Shown: positions 1 through 10,086 of the stretch, piece by piece
Numbering within the stretch: the first letter of the stretch is position 1
How the letters are laid out: each line of letters opens with the position of its first letter
NCBI RefSeq assembly: GCF_901000735.1
Contig: NC_081551.1
Location: 15,126,906-15,190,905, forward strand
Length of the DNA: 64,000 nucleotides
Direction: 5' to 3'
Source: Corylus avellana
Taxonomy: Eukaryota; Streptophyta; Magnoliopsida; Fagales; Betulaceae
Position numbers and translations under genes: made by a program
The notes under the pieces: model-generated
Told to the model about the DNA's origin: nothing
The model's input: the letters and a program-made list of their open reading frames with translations, nothing else
Databases searched by the model: none

Positions 1-219
1 TCCATCAACTCATTCTATAGTCCTATGTGTCATGTCTATAAAATTCTATATGCACCAATGTTTCAGTTTATGCTTTCCTAATGAGATCGGGACTTAAATT
101 CTGCTGGGAATTTAAAGGAAATGAACGAATTTTTTGTTTATTTATTTCCTAAAAAATAGATAATTTCTTATCTCTCTCTCTCTCTCTCTTTCCTTCTGAA
201 TTATTGTTTAAAGTTTCAG
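1..219 (+). other. Intron 5' of the first visible dioxygenase exon
   Basis: AT-rich sequence with a CT microsatellite near 172-190, ending in a pyrimidine tract and ttcag acceptor at 215-219. I see no coding sequence here. The upstream exon of the dioxygenase gene must lie outside the window. Confidence 0.6.
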
Positions 220-2514
220 GCAATAGGCCATGGAATTTCGAGTTCATTTCTTGACAAGGTCCGTGGAGTTGCAAAACAATTCTTCTCACTTCCAGTGGAA
301 GAGAAGCAGAAGTACTCCCGAGCAGTAAATGAGTCTGAAGGGTATGGGAATGATGTAATTGTCTCAGAAAAGCAAGTTCTTGACTGGTCCTATCGCCTAA
401 CCCTAAGGGTTTTTCCAGAAGATCGAAGAAGGCTCAATCTTTGGCCGGAAAATCCAACTGATTTTGGGTACTAAATATTCTTATTTCTTCAATTTTTTTC
501 ATTAATTTCTACATTACAAGATCACTTATATAGAACACTTAATTAGTGCACAATACCATTTTCCAATATGTTAGAATAATTCCCTATATATATATAGTCT
601 TTGTCATCAGCTTGTGCCGTAAGGTGTTGAGTTAAGTCCCGCAACGAGCGCAACCCTCGTGTTTAGTTGTATTGAAAATATTATCAACGAATAAAAGCAA
701 GGTGTAGCCGACCCTTTTAGGCTCTATTTAAACCAAACCACCAGTAAATCTCTATCCGTGCTTTCTCTCTTTCTTTCATTGCTATATATATTTAATTTTT
801 CATTGCATATATTATAAGTTTCTTCACAATCACATGTACAAATGGGGAGTGGTTTGATGAAGTCTTTGTTCAAATATTGATTAAGTGATTAAATTTATCT
901 CTTCCTATAAACTTAAGTTTTCGGGATAAGTAGTGATTTAACATGGTATCAAAGCCAAAGATTTTGGAATCAGACCTTAACTCCATCAATTCATCCCATT
1001 TAAATTAAATATTCTACATGTTGGACCTTACCTATTAAAAGGGAGTTTGGGTCCACATATGAGGGGAAATGTTAAAGGATTGATTAAGTGATTAAATTTA
1101 CTTCTTCGGTGATTTAACCATCTTCAAATATTTGTTGCATGTAGAGAGACTTTACATGAATATGCAATGAGGACAAAATCTGTGGTGGATCTTCTGTACA
1201 AGGCCATGGCAAAGTCACTGGAGTTGGGAGAGGATAGCTTCTCGAAGCAGTTTGGAGACAATACATTGATGCAAGCCAGGTTTAACTTCTATCCACCATG
1301 TTGTAGGCCTCATCAGGTTCTTGGGGTCAAACCTCATACAGATAGGTCAGGAGTTACAGTTCTCTTGCAAGATGGAGAGGTTGAAGGCCTTCAGGTTTTG
1401 ATTGAAGACAAATGGGTTAGAGTTCCCATTGTTCCTCATGCTCTTCTGGTAAATCTTGGTGACCAAATGCAGGTACATCTTAAACTTTTCTAATTGTTAT
1501 AGTCACATTTAAGACACCCATCTGAAAGAGAGAGACACATATATGGGATCCATCAGTTCAAATAGGTGGTCGAGGGACTTGGGCCGTTTAAAACCTATCA
1601 AGTTAGGGCCGACTGGAACCTTAAGCGAATTAGGCGGCTGCCATAATACTCGGTATCGAGTACGGTTTTCTTTTTTTTCAAGCCAAACGACGTCATTTGG
1701 AGGGCCTTTTTTAAATTTTTTTTTTTTTTCCCAAAAGGGCATTTTAGTGGCCAATTTAACATTTTTTGAAATTTTGTGGGGCTACTTTATTACATTTTGA
1801 ACATTGGAGGGCCAACTTGCAACCTTTTATTTTATTTTTTTTTTTTTTTGAAAGGTCCAACTTGCAACTGGCTGATAGTTTGGGGAGCCATTTTATATTT
1901 TTCTCGTAAAAAAATAATAAATAAATAAAAATAATAATAATAATTAAGGCCTTAATTACCATCAATATTATTTAATTAAGGCCCCAAATTATGGTATATA
2001 AGTAATTGAGAAAGACATTAATATCGTTTGATTCTCTTAAAATCTTCAACATTCCAAAATTAGGATCATCTCTCCGTTCAAATGAACTGGAGGATATCTT
2101 GTTAGTTATATTACAAGAGTATTTTTGTCTCCTCAAGAAGTAAAAAGACAAAAATATCCTTTAAATATAACTAATTGAATACTCTCAAATTCATTTGAAG
2201 TAAAGAGGATCTCAGTAATTAGCCTCAGGAGAAAGCATTTAATTTGAACCCATTGTTTGTATGATAAATTGGTGCAGATAATGAGCAACGGGATATTCAA
2301 GAGTCCCATGCACAGGGTTGTGACAAACACCGAAAAGATGAGAATGTCGGTGGCTATGTTCAATGAGCCGCAGCCGGACAGAGAGATCGGACCGGTGGAG
2401 TGCTTGATTGATGAGAAGAGGCCAAGATTATATAGAAATGTTACGAATTATGGCGCTATCAACTATGAGTGCTTTCAAAAAGGCAAGATTGCACTTGAAA
2501 CTGTTCGAATTTAA
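220..2514 (+). CDS. 2-oxoglutarate/Fe(II)-dependent dioxygenase, 5' part missing
   Basis: Soluble plant oxygenase of the DOXC type (SRG1-like), which couples 2-oxoglutarate decarboxylation to oxidation of a specialised metabolite; the substrate cannot be inferred. Exons seen are 220-467 (after ttcag, ends before gt at 468), 1145-1472 (after gtag, before gtac) and 2278-2514 (after gcag, stop TAA). Phases fit: 2, then 0. The first exon reads as the end of the N-terminal DIOX_N domain. The second holds the catalytic core with the iron ligands H and D in KPHTDRSG. The third holds the distal His (SPMHRVVTN) and the RxS motif that binds 2-oxoglutarate (RMS). About 270 residues are present against roughly 350 for the family, so the 5' exon lies left of the window. 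A second, alternative terminal exon follows at 2905. Confidence 0.85.
601..671 (+). other. Plastid 16S rRNA fragment inside an intron (NUPT)
   Basis: About 70 bp read like the conserved stretch of plastid 16S rRNA near E. coli positions 1050-1130, including the universal core GCAACGAGCGCAACCC (639-654) preceded by GTTAAGTCCC. The CCGTAAGGTGTTG version matches the plastid rather than the plant mitochondrial gene. It sits in the 468-1144 intron with AT-rich plant sequence on both sides. It is too short to be functional and carries a few substitutions, so it is a nuclear integrant of plastid DNA. Confidence 0.8.
867..1120 (+). mobile_element. TRIM-type miniature LTR retrotransposon in dioxygenase intron
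   Basis: Two direct terminal repeats of about 50-77 bp (867-943 and 1070-1120) share the string attaagtgattaaattta. The first ends in TTTAACA and is followed at 944 by TGGTATCAAAGCC, close to the initiator tRNA-Met primer site TGGTATCAGAGCC. A purine-rich gaggggaaa precedes the second repeat. There is no coding capacity. The second repeat is shortened internally. A related element lies at 63496-63968. Confidence 0.7.
1684..1906 (+). repeat. Degraded MULE-like terminal sequence in intron
   Basis: This stretch follows the same order of motifs as the right terminal inverted repeat of the Pack-MULE at 35975-36213: an acgacgtc core, 'ggggctactttattacattttgaacatt', then 'tagtttggggagcc' and a ttttatatttttc end. 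It lies in the last intron of the dioxygenase gene (1473-2277). No partner repeat was found nearby, so it is a remnant. Confidence 0.5.
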
Positions 2515-2561
2515 AGTTTTCATTTAAATCCTCAATTTCCAGTTAATAATTAATACTTCCG

Positions 2562-2581
2562 NNNNNNNNNNNNNNNNNNNN
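2562..2581. other. Assembly gap (20 N)
   Basis: Run of 20 N between the two alternative terminal exons of the dioxygenase gene. The true length is unknown, so the spacing between those exons is not reliable. Confidence 0.99.
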
Positions 2582-2904
2582 GAACTATTTTAAAGGTTAA
2601 ACTGCAATTTTACTAAATGTTTAATTACGTTTTTAAAAATCAAATTTTCAAATCACACGATTTGAAATTGTGAACTCGAACGAACCCTAACATAAATTAG
2701 GGTAGCTTTCAGGTTTGATATGCCAATGCCCATTGTTTTAGCTGGTACCAACTAGTAGCAGCATGTTCACTTGTAAAGAATCATTGCTCGATTCACAATA
2801 GTCAACTACAGATTCTGCCTTAGGAAATAAACATTTTGTTGGAAAAAGGAGAGGTTTCATTATAAATGGTTTGCTTGCTTTAACTGGTTCTGTATGATAC
2901 ACAG

Positions 2905-3141
2905 ATAATGAGTAACGGAATATTCAAGAGCCCAGTACACAGAGTGGTGACAAACTCAGAAAGGGAGAGGATTTCTTTGGCTGTGTTCTGCATTCCAGAA
3001 CCAGAAAATGAGATTGAACCGGTTGATGGGCTAGTGAATGAGTCAAGCCCAAGATTATACAAGAAGATGAAAAATTATGCTGCGATCTATTTCCAGTACT
3101 ACCAGCAAGGGAAGAGACCAATTGATGCAGCTAAGATTTAA
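2905..3141 (+). CDS. Second terminal exon of 2OG dioxygenase (alternative exon or paralogue remnant)
   Basis: After an acacag acceptor an open frame of 78 codons ends in TAA. It has exactly the length and phase of the exon at 2278-2514 and also carries the distal His (SPVHRVVTN) and RxS (RIS). By my residue count about 41 of 78 positions are identical between the two exons, so the duplication is old. This copy keeps the more family-typical C-terminus (YYQQGKRP). No upstream dioxygenase exons lie between 2515 and 2904 apart from an N gap. It could be an alternative last exon for the same gene or all that remains of a tandem paralogue. Confidence 0.75.
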   Translation: MMSNGIFKSPVHRVVTNSERERISLAVFCIPEPENEIEPVDGLVNESSPRLYKKMKNYAAIYFQYYQQGKRPIDAAKI

Positions 3142-4518
3142 TTTGTGTTGTCCTAATTTCTTGTGGTTTGTACCTAAAGATGATTGCATTGGATGTTAAT
3201 GGACATAATAATGGTAACAGCTTGATGGCAGTCGATCTGAGGAAATGTATCCAAATCCTTGAGCATCTGTGGAAAATGTTGAGGAAGATTTTTTGTTTGT
3301 TTCTTTTTGGTTTCTCTTTTATCTTTGGATACAGGTTAGTTTTTGTATTTCCAACAATTGTGGTACCAAAAATAAGAAGAATTTATCAATTCGTATCAGA
3401 ATTCACATGAAGATGGGAACAAGAGACATGTCACTCTTTCTCAAATATAACTATTACTCTAACAAATGATACATTAACCTGCTTCCAAAAAATCAAAACC
3501 TAAATGGAGAGAGGGAAATGCTAGGTGCTCTCCTAGAAGAACACCAGAAGAGCACCTAGCATTTTCCATGAAGAAACGACCAAAAATTCAGCTCCATCAA
3601 CGGCCATATCTTCCTTCACATTACAGGCCACAATGTCGTCTCTAGCTCCCCCAACCCTCATTCTATCTTAACCTTTCCTGTCCTTGAATCAAATCACTTC
3701 ATACTAGTGCATCCATTGATCTATATTTCACGTCATAATAATCATAACTGCAACACCGAACAACCGTCTTCAGCATATTGATTAAAGAAACCATTCTTTT
3801 ATGCATCTACAAAGTACGGATAATTTTATACCCTGACAGGCATTCACCTGAACACAAATCAAGTTGCCGCCACAACACAGCTCCAAGAAGTTCAAAACAA
3901 TAGCAATCCTAATCAACATCAATCTAATATATTTACTGATAATAGGTAAATAATAGATCTTCTGAAAATACTTAAATTCCTATGCAACTAGATGTACAAA
4001 TATTTTATTTTTAGTTTGCCTCACAAATGATAGCATTTAAAGATACATAGAAGGGAGGGGGAAAAAAATCAATGGCACCAGATATTTTATATCCGTATCA
4101 TCGACCAACCAAATTTCATCGAGGATAATAGGTGCATAAGATACTTAATCCTAGCATGCTGAATCTTCAAATTGGATTTGTGTTGCCAACTCTAGGTACT
4201 AGCAATATCACTATTAAAGATCTGAATATTGAACAAAAATATCATGCAAGTGTCTCTGCCACTTGCTACAAGTAAGATGCAACCTAGCAAAGCCATAATA
4301 CTTCAACCTTAAAAAGGTCTGGGTTCAAACTTTCAAACCCACGAATTCTTTTTTTTTTTTTTTTTCTTTTATTCTAACAACAAGAAGTACAAGAAGTTAA
4401 ATTTCAACCATGAAAGAACTGGCAGAAGTGGCCACAAGAACAATTAAAAGTTAAAACTAATAAAGAGATAACAAGAAAAGTACCAGTACCGCTTACCAAA
4501 AAAGCTGGAACATTTAAC
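3142..4518. other. Intergenic region between convergent genes
   Basis: AT-rich spacer between the dioxygenase gene (+) and the arogenate dehydrogenase gene (-). It must hold both 3' UTRs. A poly-T stretch lies near 4350-4365. A 55-bp mini-hairpin repeat at 3513-3567 is listed separately. No further coding sequence was recognised. Confidence 0.6.
3513..3567. repeat. Minimal foldback MITE made of its two ends
   Basis: GGGAAATGCTAGGTGCTCT at the left end is repeated inverted at the right end (agagcacctagcattttcc), leaving only a few bases between. The same terminal sequence bounds the 181-bp MITE at 63721-63901, so this is a heavily deleted member of that family. It would fold into an almost complete hairpin. 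Confidence 0.7.
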
Positions 4519-7105
4519 TCAGTTCTTTTGGACATCAAGAGCCTCCGAAGAAGATGTGAGCTCAGCACTGCTTTCGGATAGTTTTGGCAACATGCGTTTT
4601 TCCAACAAAACTTGGAACTTCTCAGCATTCTCAAACAATTGCTTCCGAAGAACACCATGCAATCGCCCAAAGAGCTGCTTCTTCAATGATTCAAAGGAAT
4701 GGTCCAACCTCTCTAGCTGCTCCATCGCATTTACGTTGTACATGAACAAGCCATAGTAAAGATCAAAGCTATCCCCTGCAGTATTCTCCACCAAATTCAA
4801 CAAAGTCTCGTAGCCTTTTGTGTTAATCGGAGTTGACTCCAACTCCAACTTTTCCAAAACCCTTCCCATCGTGTGGGTAATGAACTGCGACCCTGCAGCA
4901 TGCCAATCATGTTCTGCACAAGACATTTCCACCATTCGGCATCCGTCTCGTGCAAAAATATCAAGAAACCGGTTGCACCGTGATGCTCTTGATTCATCAC
5001 TTCCAACCCTAACCTTATCATAAACAAAAGGAAGACCATTCCACCCATTTTTACCACTCTCAGGTCCAAACATAGGATGTGTGCAGAGAACATCAAAATC
5101 TAGCGGCAAATTTTGAAGAAACAAACTTCTTGGAAATTCTTTCACAGACAGTACATCAACAAACAGAGTACTTCTCTTCAATCTCTGAACCGGCAATGAT
5201 CTCAGAACTTGCTCCGTAGAAAGAATGGAAGTACAAAGAAGAATCACTTCAGGATGCTCTTCACAAAGATCGTCAGCATCAGAGAAGTAAGAAACCCCTA
5301 ATTTTTTAGCTACATCAGAGTATTCCGATCTAGAATACGCCAAAACTGTGTGACCTTGGCGTACGAAGGTCTTCGCAAGGAACTGGCCAAAGTTTCCAAA
5401 TCCAACTACCGCAATTTTTAGCTTCGAGCTGTCTTCAACGCAGTCAGAGATCTGCCCTTTGTACTCATACGGTTGAGCAATATCCTGAGACCTGAATATT
5501 AGAATTAAAACTTATATATAAATCATTATGAACATGGTCCTTGCAGCATGATTCATCCTCAAATCCAAATATTTTTAATCCCATCATTCATCAATGGTAA
5601 CTGACCAAGATGATGTAATTCCACCAGGATCACAGCTATCAACACCAAAAATAATCAAATAGAAGAACCAAAATCTCAACCATCTTCTACAATCTTGTAT
5701 ACATGGCTTACGCATAAATAACCATAATAAGAAAGCTTCTCTCATCCTCTGGTTCATTTTTTTGATAACATATATTGTTTCGAAGTAAAAAATTTAATTA
5801 AAAAAAAATAAAAATTCTCCTACTGCTAAAAATATCAGATTTGGGCCAGACATATTCATTTCGACTGCTCTCCAAATCTAAGAGCAAAGAAGCAAGGAAT
5901 GATGTATCCCAAAAACAAACTATACCCAAGATTAATTCCACACCAAATCTAAGGCTTTGTGACTTTTACCTCAAAGCCAACGAAGAAGAAGATGGCAATG
6001 CAGCTCCATTTCCAGGCCGAGACCAATTGGGCAACCGGGTGTAACTGTCCTGAGAATTCTGCACCTTCTTTGCATTCTCAAACAACTGTTTCCTGACCAC
6101 TTTATGCAACCGCCCGAAGAGCTCATTTCTCAAGGCCTCGAAAGCCCAATCCAACTTCTCCAACATCTGCAGCGCGCTCTTGTTGTACATGAACAAGCCG
6201 TAGTACAAATCAAAGCTATCTCCGGCCGTATTCTCCACCAAATTCAACAATGTCTCGTAACCCTTGGTATTAATGGGCGTGGACTTCAAGCGCAGCATCC
6301 CCAACACCCTTCCAACCGTATGGGTGATGAACTGCGACCCCGCCGCGTGCTTGTCGTGCTCGGCGCAGCTCATCTCCACCATTTCGCAACCTTCTCTCGC
6401 GAAAACGTTGAGGAACTTCTCGCACCGTGAAATCCTCGATTCTTCGTCCCCAATTCGAACTTTCTCGTAGACAAAGAAAAGCCCGCTCCAGCTGTACCTG
6501 GCGCTCTGCGGTCCGAACATTGGGTGCCCGCAAATCAAATCGAAATCGGCGGGCAAAAGGTCGAGCAGTAGATCTCTGGCGAACTCTTTGACGGAAAGAA
6601 CGTCGACGAACAATGTGCTGCGCTTGAATCGGTGGAGGGGGAGGGAGGAGAGGACCCGTTGGGTGGAAATTATGGAGGTGCAGAGGAGAATGACTTCTGG
6701 GTGTTCTTCACAGAGGTCGTGGGGATCTGAGAAGAAGGAGACGCCGAGGGTCTTGGCGGTGTGGGAGTAGTCGGAGCGAGAGTGGGCGAGGACGGTGTGG
6801 CCTTGGCTGACCAGGGTTTTGGCCAGGAACTGCCCGAAGTTACCGAAGCCAATGACGGCGATTTTGAGGTGCTTGCTGCTCTGGAAATGGACGGCCGCCA
6901 GCTTCGATTCGTAGTCGAACGGCTGGGCGGCGTCGAGAGCTTGCACGCGGAGGGGTCGGCGGCGCCGAAGAGAAAAGGCGGCAGCGGCGGGTTTGGAAGT
7001 TAGAGAGTGGTGCAGAGGGCAGAGAGAGGGAAGACAGGGTTTGGGTGGCGGCGGTGAAGGTGAAGGTGACGGTGAAGGGTGGTGCAGAGGGGAGAGAGAG
7101 AGCAT
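4519..7105 (-). CDS. TYRAAT1: Arogenate dehydrogenase, two tandem TyrA domains, plastid
   Basis: Predicted to oxidise arogenate to tyrosine with NADP+ in the plastid. Exon 1 is 7105-5970 and exon 2 is 5491-4519. The intron 5969-5492 has GT/AG ends, and the phases fit (AG|G gives Arg), so 702 residues are predicted. Residues 1-60 are Ser/Pro/Arg-rich like a transit peptide. Domain 1 has the dinucleotide loop GFGNFG (86-91), HPMFGP, CAEHDKHAAGSQFITHT and GYETLLNLVENTAGDSF. Domain 2 repeats all of these (GFGNFG at 409-414). Arabidopsis TyrAAT1 has the same two-domain plan. If the intron is retained, the donor itself makes a TAA stop and a 379-residue one-domain protein results. Alternatively these are two adjacent genes, but exon 2 alone has no ATG before its NAD(P) loop that would leave room for a transit peptide. 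Prephenate specificity cannot be excluded from sequence. Confidence 0.82.
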
Positions 7106-7584
7106 TGTGGCGTTTTCTGAGGGATGCCTCGTCGATGTTTGTTTTTTTGTACAAGTGAATATGTTTATGCCGCAACCGAGCAATGTTGAAGGGAAATAAA
7201 ATATTAAACCTTTGATCTGATGGAAGGAACGTGCCAGATCTGCACATGCTTGATTGGATCCAGATCTCTCGAGTATCCGGTTGACGGCTCAGACTTTTTT
7301 ATAAAAGATTTAAGGTGCAAAATATGTCACATCATCAAACAGCTAGATAACAGCCTCTAAAAGAAAACGTAGACTTTAACGGCAGAGGATAGTGAAGCTT
7401 CAAAGAACATTTATTACTCGGTAATTGTTGGGGTTAATAAGGTTTTTATATTCCGTCAATCTCATTAGATCTGTTTCTTTTCAAAATATATATATATACA
7501 TATATTAGAATTTGTAAATTTATGTGAACTCTATATAAATTAATAATGGACATATAAATTTAATGATTGATATACTGAAGTTGG
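7103..7584. other. Upstream region of the two-domain arogenate dehydrogenase
   Basis: Promoter side of the minus-strand gene, AT-rich with a short TA microsatellite near 7486-7500. The ATG at 7105 was chosen because it matches the start of the paralogue at 11238 and is followed by a Ser/Pro-rich leader. The reading frame stays open a little further upstream but has no earlier ATG. No clear TATA box was assigned. Confidence 0.4.
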
Positions 7585-7815
7585 GATAGAAATTTTCTCT
7601 AAACTGGTATGAAAGAAATATCCTCCAACTCATATAAAATAGTATCAAGCGTTTATAAACATTTAAAAAGCACATTAAATTTAGTCTAAATTAGTAAACT
7701 GCTATTAATGAGGTTAAGAATTTAATGTGCCTTTTAAATATTTATAGACACTTGGCATTATTTTACATGAGTCGGAGGATATTTCTTTCATACCGGTTTA
7801 GAGGAAATTTCTGTC
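7585..7815. mobile_element. Foldback MITE, about 230 bp
   Basis: The two arms are near-perfect inverted repeats of about 95 bp: GATAGAAATTTTCTCTAAAC at the left and its complement with a few changes at the right. Both arms contain ATGAAAGAAATATCCTCC and AGCACATTAAATT or their complement. There is no coding capacity. Target duplication was not resolved. Confidence 0.75.
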
Positions 7816-8461
7816 TTTAAATTTGTACAAGGATATGGAGAACTTATTGACCTATTTATCTTTTATACCATGTCCATGTCAAAGAAGAATGGTTCCAAAA
7901 TTTCCAAGATAAGGAAGATGATTCTCAAGGAAGAGTAAATTGAGTAATACTATAGTAGGAATTTTTTTTTATTATTATTATTCTTATAAGTAATATGATT
8001 TTTAAAATTATTATTAAGTTTAAGAAGAATTATTATAGGATTTTGATCTAATAATCATTTTAAAAGCAACATTACCTTTAGAAGATGATCAAAAGTCCTA
8101 CTTAAAGTATTACTCTTCAAAATCAATGGAAAATAGTGATGGTTTTCTTCCCAACCGTTTTTAATGGGGTGGTCCATGCTCTTGGGTCATGAAGAATAAT
8201 TTTAGGGTTTAATGTGTTTTTTATACTTTTTGTGGTTTAAAATCAAACAAAATTGCTGCCTCAATTTTAGAAAGTATCGTGTATGGCCACCCAAGACGTA
8301 TCTCAGACACCCCATGGGCATTGGAGGATGGTTCGACCACTCTCCGTGACTAAATAAGAATGTAGTCGCTCTCAATTTTTTTAAAATTGATTTTCAGATG
8401 CATGGGTCCATTATTCCTATTTAGAGTGTGTTTTAATTGCATATTCCTAAGTATTTTATAT
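7816..8461. other. Intergenic AT-rich DNA
   Basis: No gene or repeat structure recognised. A phrase at 8211-8285 (gtttaatgtgttttttatac) resembles common plant repeat ends but has no partner that I can find here. Confidence 0.4.
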
Positions 8462-9137
8462 ACGACTTTTTTTTTAAACTCTTGAACTACTATGTGTTTA
8501 AAGAATACCTCATAAATTTTAAAAACTCTCAATTTAACCCCTCTGAACTTTTAATTTGATTGATCTCATTTTCCTCTGTTAGATTTAGCTGTTAACAAAA
8601 ATGCCTAAAAAGCGAAAATACCCTTCATTTTTCTTTTTAATAAAAAAGGAAAAAAATTGTCAAGCTAGACTTACACTTGCAACCCGCCATGGGTCAAGAA
8701 ACCAACGGTTAGGTCTAGCCACGACCCAACGTGGGTGAGGAGACCCACGTCTAGGTCTAGCGGCTACCCAGCCGTGGGTCAGGTCGTGACCCATGCTAGG
8801 TCACAATTGTGACTTAGCGTGGGTCTACTGACCCACAGCTAGGTCACAACCTGACCCATGCAGGTCACGACTGGGACCCAACGTGGATCTTTAGCCAAGA
8901 CCTACTTGGGTCACAGTGTGGGTCAATTTTTTTTTTAAAATTTGAAATTAAGCGTACATTTAGAATTTTATAAAAAATTTAGGGGTATAAAAGTCATTTT
9001 ATCATTTTTAACGTTTAAAATCTGACAGAATAGGGTCAATTAAATCAAATTAAAAGTTAAGGACGTTAAATTGAGAGTTTTTGAAATTTATGAAGGTTTT
9101 TTCAAAATGTACGGTAACTAAAGTGAATTTTTCTTTT
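8462..9137. mobile_element. Foldback element with GACCCA-rich core
   Basis: Arms at about 8480-8625 and 8975-9125 are imperfect inverted repeats sharing AAAACTCTCAATTTAAC and ACTTTTAATTTGATT. The middle (8690-8935) is unlike the AT-rich surroundings: it is a degenerate array in which GACCCA/TGGGTC and AGGTC recur many times in both directions. No open reading frame. This looks like a non-autonomous DNA transposon with a subterminal or internal motif array. Confidence 0.6.
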
Positions 9138-9944
9138 TTAATCTAAATTGCTAATTTGATAGAGGGTTGCGCGTGGAGCACATTGTTAGAGAGAGAGAGA
9201 AAATTCCACCCTGTCACAGTGGACTAACTCCACATTTTTCTTAGTATATTTAGAAAAGCAAGATGTACCCATAGGAAACACTAGGAATGCTGATTAGGAT
9301 TGAGTTGGAGCATGGTTGAAGTAGCTTACAAATGTTTTTAGTATTTTAAAACGTGTTAAATAAAAAGTTGAATTTGTTCGACAAAAATTTTCAAAAATGT
9401 TTCTTTGACTTTCTTTTACTTAAAAAATAAAAAAATAAAAAAAAGAAAGCACTTTCAAAAAAAACTTTCAAATGAAGTGTTTTATATAAATCTCATTTAA
9501 ACTCTAGAATCTTTATTTCTCAATGCAATTTTAAAATGCTCTAAGAGCACTAACAAGAGCTTCCTTGAATCTACCCTCACCCTAAATCTTTCGGGGATTT
9601 GAGATTTAAAACCTTTAGTTTCAAAAAAAAACCAACTAACGAGTCCAATCCCAAATTTGCATAATGCACATACTTGTTCGAACTTTAGCTTCACGACAAC
9701 CGAACTGAAATGGATTATTGAACCACTCCAGGCCATTTAGGAGTGGTTTCAGCCACCCCCGGCTAGAATGAGTAACTCTTTTAAAGCTTTTTTTTTTTTT
9801 TTTTTTTTTTTAATAAAGGATATTTTGTTGTTTGAAAGAGATAGACTTAATCAATAATTTGGAAAGCCATTAATAATAAAGCTATTGTTTGAGGAGTGTA
9901 CGTATACTTTTCCTTTTTGTCTAATTCCATCATTTATATGAACA
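9138..9944. other. Intergenic AT-rich DNA downstream of the single-domain dehydrogenase
   Basis: No gene recognised. It contains a poly-T run near 9790-9811. Homology to the intron of the upstream dehydrogenase starts only at about 9945, so this stretch marks where the tandem duplication ended. Confidence 0.45.
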
Positions 9945-10019
9945 CCAAAAATCTCAACCATCATCTACATTTCTTGTATACATGGCTTAAGCATAAATAA
10001 CCATGTTTGTTTCAAAGTA

Positions 10020-10073
10020 ATAAATAAATAATAATAATAATAATAATAATAATAATTAAAAAAAAAAAAAAAA
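10020..10073. repeat. (AAT)n and poly-A microsatellite
   Basis: aataaataaataataat repeats followed by a run of A. It lies just 3' of the single-domain dehydrogenase stop codon (minus-strand gene), where the paralogous gene has unique intron sequence. Confidence 0.9.
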
Positions 10074-10086
10074 GGCTTTGTGACAT

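Noticed and set aside
639..654. Functional rRNA gene
   Set aside because: Only about 70 bp of a 1.5-kb gene, inside an intron, with substitutions.
7103..7183. Longer N-terminus of the dehydrogenase starting upstream of 7105
   Set aside because: The extra codons contain no ATG and are not conserved in the paralogue, which starts at the equivalent ATG.
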